From: Rhizobiaceae bacterium
Lineage (GTDB): Bacteria; Pseudomonadota; Alphaproteobacteria; Rhizobiales; Rhizobiaceae
DNA length: 5,894 bases
Assembly (NCBI GenBank): GCA_020696915.1
Contig: JAJFMR010000205.1
Coordinates: 1-5,894, forward strand
Direction: 5' to 3'
Shown: positions 1 through 5,741 of the stretch, one piece after another
Numbering within the stretch: position 1 is the first letter of the stretch
Layout: each line of letters starts with the position of its first letter
Notes under the pieces: model-generated
The model's input: the letters and a program-made list of their open reading frames with translations, nothing else
Databases searched by the model: none
What the model was told of the DNA's origin: nothing
Translations under genes and position numbers: made by a program

Positions 1-1
1 C

Positions 2-1444
2 AACCCCAAGCCGGATGCGTCGGCCCAGGGTGTCGCCTGCTGCGACGTGGTCAATCGCGGGCCGACATTCGCCGACGGCCGCATCTTCTTCACCACTCTC
101 GACACGCATGTGGTGGCGCTGGACGCCGAAACCGGGGAAGAGATCTGGAAGATGAAACTCGGCGAGATCAACCGCGGCGAGACCATGACGATGGCTCCTC
201 TCGTGGTGAAGGGCAAGGTCATCGTCGGCGTTTCCGGCGGCGAGTACGGAGTCCGCGGCTGGATCCAGGCGCTGGACGCGACAACCGGGGAGACGGTCTG
301 GAAAGCCTGGAGCACGGGTCCGGACAAGGAGGTCCTGATCGGCCCTGACTTCAAGCCATTCTATAGCCATGACCAGGGCGTCGATCTCGGCGTCTCGACC
401 TGGCCTCCGAATGCCTGGGAACAGGGCGGAGGAACGGTGTGGGGCTTCATCACCTATGATCCCGAACTCGATCTGATCTATTACGGTACGGGCAACCCGG
501 GGCCGTGGAATGCCGACCAGCGCCCAGGCGACAACAAATGGACTGGCGGCGTTTTCGCCCGGGATCCCGACACCGGTGCCGCGCGCTGGTTCTATCAGTG
601 GAACCCGCACGATCTGTTCGATTGGGATGGCATCAACGAGAACATACTGGTCGACATCGAATGGCAGGGAGAGCCGCGCAAGGCGCTCGTCCATCCCGAC
701 CGAAACGGGCTGGTGTATCTGCTCGACCGCACGACCGGAGAGGTGCTGTCGGCGAATTTCTACCACGCGGTCAACAGCCACGGCGGGGTCGACCTGAAGA
801 CCGGCCGCTATCAGCCCAATGAGGAGAAGCACCCGGTCGACAACAAGGTCATCCGGGACATCTGCCCGACCGCTCCGGGCGCAAAGGACTGGAGCCCATC
901 CTCCTTCTCGCACCAGACAGGGCTGCTTTACATCCCCCACAACAATCTCTGCATGGATTGGGAAAGCGTCGAGGCCAACTACATCGCCGGGACACCCTAT
1001 GTCGGGGCGGAGGTTCGCATGTTTGCCGGCCCCGGCGGCCATAGGGGCGAGCTTTCCGCCTGGGACATTATCCGGGGAAAGGAAGTCTGGACCATCAAGG
1101 AATCCTTCCCGGTGTGGGGCGCGACACTCGCCACGGCCGGCGGGCTGGTCTTCTACGGAAACATGGAAGGCTGGTTCAAGGCGGTCGATGCCAGGACGGG
1201 CGATCTCGTTTGGCAATTCAAGACATCGTCCGGGATCATCGGACAGCCAACGACGTTTCAGGGCCCGGACGGCAAGCAGTATGTCGCAATTCTTTCGGGG
1301 GTCGGCGGCTGGTCGGGAAGTATCGTGTCCGGCGACCTCGATCCTCGCGACTCGACGGCCGCGCTCGGCTTTGTCAACGCCATGCGCGACCTCAAGAAGG
1401 TTACGACAAAGGGGGGGACGCTCTATGTGTTCGCGCTTCCTTAG
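2..1444 (+). CDS. xoxF: PQQ-dependent methanol/alcohol dehydrogenase, XoxF-like (5' partial)
   Basis: This is a periplasmic quinoprotein that oxidises methanol or other primary alcohols and gives electrons to a cytochrome c. The frame is open from base 2, and a GTG at 47 is only an internal Val codon. The visible part has 480 residues; members of the family have about 600, so roughly 115 residues including the signal peptide are missing. The vicinal Cys-Cys pair that forms the family's disulfide lies at bases 38-43. Metal and PQQ residues can be read by motif: Glu in GGEYG (242-244), Asn in TGNPG (494-496), catalytic Asp (620-622) and Arg in HPDRNG (701-703). The sequence FDWDG puts a second Asp (626-628) two residues after the catalytic one. 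That Asp marks lanthanide-dependent XoxF/ExaF enzymes; calcium MxaF has Ala there. Several propeller W-motifs of the form xxDxxTGxxxW are present (e.g. ALDAETGEEIW, AVDARTGDLVW). The adjacent xoxJ-type gene favours XoxF over an ethanol dehydrogenase. The XoxF clade and the true substrate are unresolved. The gene ends in TAG and overlaps the next gene by 20 nt. Confidence 0.93.
   Translation, partial: NPKPDASAQGVACCDVVNRGPTFADGRIFFTTLDTHVVALDAETGEEIWKMKLGEINRGETMTMAPLVVKGKVIVGVSGGEYGVRGWIQALDATTGETVWKAWSTGPDKEVLIGPDFKPFYSHDQGVDLGVSTWPPNAWEQGGGTVWGFITYDPELDLIYYGTGNPGPWNADQRPGDNKWTGGVFARDPDTGAARWFYQWNPHDLFDWDGINENILVDIEWQGEPRKALVHPDRNGLVYLLDRTTGEVLSANFYHAVNSHGGVDLKTGRYQPNEEKHPVDNKVIRDICPTAPGAKDWSPSSFSHQTGLLYIPHNNLCMDWESVEANYIAGTPYVGAEVRMFAGPGGHRGELSAWDIIRGKEVWTIKESFPVWGATLATAGGLVFYGNMEGWFKAVDARTGDLVWQFKTSSGIIGQPTTFQGPDGKQYVAILSGVGGWSGSIVSGDLDPRDSTAALGFVNAMRDLKKVTTKGGTLYVFALP
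1409..1417 (+). promoter_or_regulatory. Ribosome binding site for xoxJ, within a G7 tract
   Basis: A purine run AAGGGGGGG ends seven bases before the xoxJ ATG at 1425 and sits inside the last codons of the dehydrogenase. It is the only Shine-Dalgarno-like element near this start and supports the choice of 1425 over upstream in-frame starts. The seven consecutive G (1411-1417) are also a possible slippage site. Confidence 0.5.
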
Positions 1445-2249
1445 TCTTGCGATCCTGCTCGTGCTCGCCTTCGCCAGTCGAGCCGTTGCCGACGGCGCGC
1501 GCGAGCTCCGCGTGTGTGCCGACCCCAACAATCTGCCTTTCTCCAACGATCGGGAAGAAGGCTTCGAAAACCACATAGTGCGGCTGGTGGCGGAAGAACT
1601 GGGGGCAAAACCGGTCTACACCTGGCGGGCTCAGCGCCGCGGCTTCCTGCGGGAAACCCTCAACGCCGCCGTCTGCGACCTCGTGCCGGGGCTGCCCAGC
1701 AAGCTGGAAGGCGTGCGCACCACCCGCCCCTACTATCGCTCCGCCTATGTCTTCGTGTCACGCGCCGATGGACCCTTTGCCAGGTCGCTCGATGATCCGG
1801 TCCTGCGGGAGGCACGGCTCGGCGTTCAGCTCGTCGGGGATGATGGCGCCAACTCGCCGCCCGCCCATGCGCTGGCGCGGCGCGGCATCACCCTAAACGT
1901 TCGCGGTTACACCGTCTACGGCGACTACCGCGAGCCGAACCCGCCTGCGGCGATCGTTTCGGCGGTAGCTTCGGGCGAAATCGACATCGGTCTCGCATGG
2001 GGACCGCTCGCCGGCTATTTCGGCGCCTGGGAAACGCCGCCCCTGCGGACCTCCGTCATCGAGCCGCTCCTAGACGGTCCGCAGCCGATGGCCTGGGACA
2101 TCTCCATGGCTGTCCGGAAGGGCGACGAAACGCTCGGCGAAGCGGTCGACAAAGCACTCGCCCGCCGGACGGCCGAGATCGACGCCATACTGGCGGAATA
2201 TCACGTTCCCAGGCTCGATACGCCGCCAACCGAAGACAGCAGCCGATGA
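1425..2249 (+). CDS. xoxJ: Quinoprotein-associated periplasmic substrate-binding protein, XoxJ/MoxJ-like
   Basis: This 274-residue protein belongs to the family of solute-binding-like proteins encoded beside PQQ alcohol dehydrogenases (MoxJ/XoxJ). They are thought to help activate or mature the dehydrogenase rather than serve a transporter, and no permease or ATPase gene is nearby. A Sec signal peptide covers about residues 1-22: a short basic start, a Leu/Ala/Val core and a cleavage site after AVA, before DG. The mature protein opens with the family signature CADPNNLPFSN (Cys31), followed by GFEN. A second Cys lies in AVCDLVPG (Cys84) and could pair with Cys31. A later segment, ASGEIDIGLAWGPLAGYF, is typical of this family's hinge and second lobe. 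The frame is open well upstream of 1425, but this ATG gives the signal peptide directly and is preceded by a G-rich ribosome binding site. The start lies inside the end of the dehydrogenase gene, and the stop overlaps the next start as ATGA. Family assignment is firm; the molecular role is known mainly by analogy. Confidence 0.9.
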   Translation: MCSRFLSLAILLVLAFASRAVADGARELRVCADPNNLPFSNDREEGFENHIVRLVAEELGAKPVYTWRAQRRGFLRETLNAAVCDLVPGLPSKLEGVRTTRPYYRSAYVFVSRADGPFARSLDDPVLREARLGVQLVGDDGANSPPAHALARRGITLNVRGYTVYGDYREPNPPAAIVSAVASGEIDIGLAWGPLAGYFGAWETPPLRTSVIEPLLDGPQPMAWDISMAVRKGDETLGEAVDKALARRTAEIDAILAEYHVPRLDTPPTEDSSR

Positions 2250-2797
2250 GGCACGCAGTTCTCTTTGCACTCGTTCTTTTCGCAGGATGCGAGCGCGAGG
2301 ACCGGGAATTCAGGGCCGATCCGGTCGCAACGGAGGCGGATGCGAGAATTGCGATGACCAGCCTATCGCCCGGAAAGGGCGGACCGGAGCGCAGCGGTGC
2401 TAACGCCAAGGCCTATGAGGAAAACGCCTACCACATCAGCCAGGGCAAGAAGTTCTACTCCTGGTTCAACTGCAAGGGCTGCCACGCCAATGGCGGAGGC
2501 GGTTCAGGTCCCGCCCTGATGGACGACCGCTGGGTTTATGGCGGCGAGTTCGCCAACATCGTCCAGACGATCGAGGAAGGTCGGCCGAACGGCATGCCTT
2601 CCTTCCGCGGCCGAATTCCCGACGAGCAGATCCGGCAGATCGCAGCCTATGTGAGGTCGATGGGGCGCTATGTGCCCAAGGCAGCCGCTCCGGGCCGCAG
2701 TGACGACATGAGTCCGGGCAAGGACGAGCAGCGGCGGTTGCCGGGCCGTCCGGCCGATGGTGGCATCGTCCCGCCCTCGGCCGAGATGCCGCAATGA
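2246..2797 (+). CDS. Lipoprotein c-type cytochrome (mono-heme), putative dehydrogenase electron acceptor
   Basis: This 183-residue protein is a class I-like cytochrome c that probably takes electrons from the upstream quinoprotein, the role of XoxG/MxaG, although it does not look like a standard XoxG. The signal peptide is very short and ends in a lipobox, LFAGC, with the lipidated Cys at residue 15, so the protein should be tethered to a membrane on the periplasmic side. The heme-binding site CKGCH is at residues 76-80 and is followed by a glycine-rich loop (GGGGSGP). The likely axial Met is Met117 in NGMPSFRG, followed by a typical last helix (DEQIRQIAAYVRSMG). Residues 141-183 form a Pro/Gly/charged tail that is probably disordered. 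The ATG at 2246 was chosen because it starts exactly at the lipoprotein signal and overlaps the xoxJ stop as ATGA; the frame is open further upstream (to 1997), but that stretch is a shadow of xoxJ. A GAAGA at 2232-2236 is a modest ribosome binding site. The physiological partner is inferred from position. Confidence 0.88.
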   Translation: MRHAVLFALVLFAGCEREDREFRADPVATEADARIAMTSLSPGKGGPERSGANAKAYEENAYHISQGKKFYSWFNCKGCHANGGGGSGPALMDDRWVYGGEFANIVQTIEEGRPNGMPSFRGRIPDEQIRQIAAYVRSMGRYVPKAAAPGRSDDMSPGKDEQRRLPGRPADGGIVPPSAEMPQ

Positions 2798-3810
2798 GGC
2801 CGAGATGCGCTTTCCGCCCGAGCCTGATCTGGAGCACGGGCCTTCTGCTGACCGGTTGTTCTGGTCCGCAATCCTCCCTCGATCCATACGGCCCGGACGC
2901 GGACACACTGGCGAGGCTGTTCTGGAATTTCACCGGCTTCCTGACGCTGGTCTGGGTCGTGACCATGTTCGCGCTCCTCTTTGCGTTGCGTCCGCGGCCA
3001 GAACCCGCGCGCGATCCGCTGGCTCACGAACAGAACGCGGAACACGGCATGGTGCTGACCGTCGCCATCGCCACTGCGCTTACCGTCATCTCGATCGCCG
3101 CGCTGACCGTCGTCAGCTACGGCGCGCAAAGGGTGCTCTTCTCCGACAGGAGCCCCAGCCTCTCGATCGAAGTGACGGGCCATCAATGGTGGTGGGAGGT
3201 CCGCTACGAGGATCCACGGCCTTCCCAGACCTTCGCAACGGCCAACGAGATACACATTCCGGTCGCCACGCCGGTGATCCTGAAGCTCGCAGCCTCCGAC
3301 GTGATCCATTCCTTCTGGGTTCCCAGACTGGCGGGCAAGCTCGATCTCATCCCCGGCCGGACCAACGAACTCCGCATCCAGGCCGACAAGCCCGGAATCT
3401 ACCGTGGCCAGTGCGCCGAGTTTTGCGGATGGCAGCACGCACACATGGCCATGCTGGTCGTTGCTCACACGCAAGAAGATTTCCAGGCGTGGCGCGCAGC
3501 GCAGGTCAGCCCAGCCAAGCCGCCAGCCGATGCAGAGCAAAAGCGCGGCCAGGAAATATTCCTGAAAAGCCCGTGCGTCATGTGCCATCAGATTCGCGGC
3601 ACGCCAGCTGCTGGGAAGGTGGCGCCCGACCTGACCCATGTCGGAAGCCGTCGCACGATCGCCGCGGCCACGCTTCCCAACACGCGCGGCAATCTCGCCG
3701 CCTGGATCGTCGACCCGCAGGGGATCAAGCCCGGAGTCCACATGCCGCTGATCAAGCTGGATGCCGGTGAGATCCAGCCGCTGGCTGCCTATCTCGAGGG
3801 GCTGAAGTGA
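2794..3810 (+). CDS. coxB: Cytochrome c oxidase subunit II with fused cytochrome c domain (caa3-type)
   Basis: This 338-residue subunit receives electrons from cytochrome c and passes them to heme a in subunit I. A signal sequence ends in a lipobox, LLTGC (Cys22), so the N-terminus is probably processed and lipidated. Two membrane helices follow at about residues 42-65 and 86-110. The periplasmic cupredoxin domain begins near residue 122 and has an aromatic patch, GHQWWWE (129-135), where electrons usually enter. The dinuclear CuA site is complete: His172, then Cys207, Glu209 (backbone ligand), Cys211, His215 and Met218 in CAEFCGWQHAHM. A C-terminal cytochrome c domain (about 247-338) has heme site CVMCH (261-265) and likely axial Met317 in GVHMP. 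This fusion defines caa3-type oxidases; coxM of the Bradyrhizobium coxMNOP alternative oxidase is a recalled precedent. The start at 2794 overlaps the previous stop as ATGA and gives the lipoprotein signal directly, though its ribosome binding site is weak. The end overlaps subunit I by GTGA. Confidence 0.96.
   Translation: MRPRCAFRPSLIWSTGLLLTGCSGPQSSLDPYGPDADTLARLFWNFTGFLTLVWVVTMFALLFALRPRPEPARDPLAHEQNAEHGMVLTVAIATALTVISIAALTVVSYGAQRVLFSDRSPSLSIEVTGHQWWWEVRYEDPRPSQTFATANEIHIPVATPVILKLAASDVIHSFWVPRLAGKLDLIPGRTNELRIQADKPGIYRGQCAEFCGWQHAHMAMLVVAHTQEDFQAWRAAQVSPAKPPADAEQKRGQEIFLKSPCVMCHQIRGTPAAGKVAPDLTHVGSRRTIAAATLPNTRGNLAAWIVDPQGIKPGVHMPLIKLDAGEIQPLAAYLEGLK
3796..3801 (+). promoter_or_regulatory. 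Ribosome binding site for oxidase subunit I
   Basis: GAGGGG lies five bases before the GTG at 3807, inside the end of the subunit II gene. It decides in favour of this GTG start, which also forms a GTGA overlap with the subunit II stop and implies translational coupling of the two subunits. Confidence 0.6.
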
Positions 3811-5741
3811 GCGACGTCGCGCTCCATCCCCGGCCGAATGAAAAGAAGGAGAAAGAGCTCCGCGACACCGATCTCGCCGGGCGCGCGCTGACGGCACGGC
3901 TCGCCGCAACCTGGGGCAGCGACTCGGGACTGCTGGCGGCGCTGTCAACCGTCGACCACAAGATCATCGGCAGGCGCTACATCATCACCGCTTTCGTGTT
4001 CCTGTTCCTCGGCGGCATTGCTGCAGCGGTGATGCGTCTCCAGCTGTCACGCCCGGAAAACACGCTGATCGGGCCGGATCTCTACAATCAGCTGTTCACC
4101 ATGCACGGCACGACGATGATGTTCCTGTTCGGCGTGCCGATCGGCGAGGCCTTCGCAGTCTACCTCGTGCCGCTGATGGTGGGCACGCGAAACATTGCCT
4201 TCCCTCGTCTCAACGCCTTTTCCTATTACGTCTATGTCTTTGGCGGCCTGATGATCTGGACGGCCTTCATGCTCAATATCGGTCCCGATACCGGCTGGTT
4301 CGCCTACACGCCGCTCTCCGGGCCGGAATTCTCGCCGGGCAAACGCGTGGATTTCTGGGCACAGATGGTGACCTTCACGGAGGTCGCCGCGCTGGCAGTA
4401 GCGGTGGAGATCGTCGTAACCGTGCTCAAGCAGCGCGCTCCCGGAATGACGCTCGACCGTATACCGCTCTTCGTCTGGGCGGTCTTCGTGAATTCGATCG
4501 TCATCATATTCGCCATGCCGGCGGTGATGTTCGCATCGACTGCGCTGATCCTCGACCGGCTTCTGGGGACCCACTTCTTCAACCCCGCCGAGGGCGGGGA
4601 CCCGCTGCTTTGGCAACACCTGTTCTGGTTCTTCGGCCATCCGGAAGTCTACATAATCTTCCTTCCGGCGACCGGCTTCGTGTCGGCCATCATAGCCGCC
4701 TTCGCCCGCCGTCCCGTGTTCGGCTACTTGCCGGTCGTTCTGGCGCTGTTCGCGACGGGCTTCCTGTCCTTCGGCCTGTGGGTCCACCATATGTTCACCA
4801 CCGGCCTGCCGCAGCTCGGCGCGAGCTTCTTTACGGCTTCGAGCATGATGATCGCCGTTCCGACAGGCATCCAGATCTTCTGCTGGATCGCCACGCTGTG
4901 GGACGGACGGCCGGTGTTCCGCACCCCGCTGCTTTTCGTGCTCGGCTTCTTCTTCATTTTCGTGGCGGGCGGGCTGTCCGGCGTAATGCTGGCCTCGGTG
5001 CCGATCGACACGCAGGTGCACGACAGCTACTTCGTCGTCGCCCATTTCCACTACGTGCTCATCGGCGGCAACGTGTTTCCGCTGCTCGGCGCCGTCTATT
5101 ACTGGTTCCCCAAGCTGACCGGCCGGATGATGGACGAGCGCCTCGGCAAGTGGCACTTCTGGCTGGCCTTCGTTGCCTTTAACCTCGCTTTCTTCCCGAT
5201 GCACATTTCGGGCCTGCTCGGCATGCCGCGCCGCGTGTACACCTATCCCGGCGGGCTCGGCTGGGACACGCTCAACCTGATCTCGTCGGTCGGCGCGGTG
5301 CTATTCTTCCTGAGCTTCGTCCTCTTCCTTTACAATGTAATCGCGAGCCTGCGGGGCGGCGACGCTGCCGGCAACAATCCCTGGGACGCGGGTACTCTGG
5401 AATGGGCGACAGCCTCGCCGCCGCATCCGCAAAATTTCGATCGCATCCCCTTCGTGACCCATCGCGAGCCGTTGTGGGCCGAGCGCCAGACACTGCCCGT
5501 TGTGACGGGGCTGGCGGTGGAGAGGCGCGAGTTGCTGGTCAGCAGCGTGTCGGAAGCGGCGCCCGACCTGCTCGAAAGCTCGCCCGTGCCGACGATCTGG
5601 CCGTTCGTGGCGGCCGTGGCCACAGGCGTCACCTTCATCGCCACGATCTTCACGCCGTGGGCGGTTGCCTGGGGCGGCCCGATTACCGCTCTCCTCCTGG
5701 TCGCGTGGTTCTGGCCGAAGAGCATCAAGGACGACGAGTGA
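3807..5741 (+). CDS. ctaD: Cytochrome c oxidase subunit I (heme-copper oxidase, altered proton channels)
   Basis: This is the 644-residue catalytic subunit that reduces O2 to water at heme a3/CuB. A charged N-terminal arm (about 1-48) precedes VDHK (49-52) and twelve canonical membrane helices. By motif, heme a is held by His100 and His415, heme a3 by His413, and CuB by His278, His327 and His328. Tyr282 in GHPEVY would form the His-Tyr cross-link, and Glu280 is the helix VI glutamate of A1-type oxidases. The Mg-site pair His405-Asp406 and the Arg475-Arg476 pair are present. Unusually, the D-channel entry Asp is Asn129 (in RNIAFPRLN), the D-channel Asn before the Tyr is Val118, and the K-channel Lys is Gln356 (in PTGIQIF). 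K-channel Ser293 and Thr353 remain. Beyond the usual length of about 550, a C-terminal extension carries two further helices at about 598-615 and 619-636. The GTG start is supported by GAGGGG just upstream and by the GTGA overlap with subunit II. The overall pattern resembles the alternative oxidase subunit CoxN of Bradyrhizobium, from memory. Confidence 0.97.
   Translation: MSDVALHPRPNEKKEKELRDTDLAGRALTARLAATWGSDSGLLAALSTVDHKIIGRRYIITAFVFLFLGGIAAAVMRLQLSRPENTLIGPDLYNQLFTMHGTTMMFLFGVPIGEAFAVYLVPLMVGTRNIAFPRLNAFSYYVYVFGGLMIWTAFMLNIGPDTGWFAYTPLSGPEFSPGKRVDFWAQMVTFTEVAALAVAVEIVVTVLKQRAPGMTLDRIPLFVWAVFVNSIVIIFAMPAVMFASTALILDRLLGTHFFNPAEGGDPLLWQHLFWFFGHPEVYIIFLPATGFVSAIIAAFARRPVFGYLPVVLALFATGFLSFGLWVHHMFTTGLPQLGASFFTASSMMIAVPTGIQIFCWIATLWDGRPVFRTPLLFVLGFFFIFVAGGLSGVMLASVPIDTQVHDSYFVVAHFHYVLIGGNVFPLLGAVYYWFPKLTGRMMDERLGKWHFWLAFVAFNLAFFPMHISGLLGMPRRVYTYPGGLGWDTLNLISSVGAVLFFLSFVLFLYNVIASLRGGDAAGNNPWDAGTLEWATASPPHPQNFDRIPFVTHREPLWAERQTLPVVTGLAVERRELLVSSVSEAAPDLLESSPVPTIWPFVAAVATGVTFIATIFTPWAVAWGGPITALLLVAWFWPKSIKDDE
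5727..5731 (+). promoter_or_regulatory. Ribosome binding site for oxidase subunit III
   Basis: AAGGA lies nine bases before the ATG at 5741, inside the last codons of subunit I. It is a near-consensus Shine-Dalgarno sequence, the clearest in the window, and supports the start at the TGATG junction. Confidence 0.65.

Noticed and set aside
47..49. GTG as the start of the dehydrogenase
   Set aside because: The frame is open to base 2 and encodes conserved family sequence before this codon, including the Cys-Cys pair, so this is an internal Val.
819..1424. Upstream extension of the xoxJ reading frame inside the dehydrogenase
   Set aside because: The extra residues are a low-complexity Arg/Ser/Pro shadow of the dehydrogenase. 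The signal peptide at 1425 marks the true start.
1997..2245. Upstream extension of the cytochrome reading frame inside xoxJ
   Set aside because: The extension is an Arg-rich shadow of xoxJ. The lipoprotein signal starts at 2246, exactly at the ATGA overlap.
2757..3770. Alternative + strand frame overlapping subunit II (337 codons)
   Set aside because: It has no recognisable motifs, while the 2794 frame carries the complete CuA and heme c sites.
2668..3948. Long antisense open frame (426 codons) across the cytochrome, subunit II and subunit I genes
   Set aside because: Its translation is rich in Arg/Gly/Asp with no recognisable domain, and it lies opposite genes with clear functional motifs. 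Long antisense frames are common in GC-rich genomes.
4047..5204. Antisense open frame (385 codons) within subunit I
   Set aside because: The translation is dominated by His, Glu, Arg and Gln, as expected from reading membrane-helix codons on the opposite strand. It has no start context or domain.
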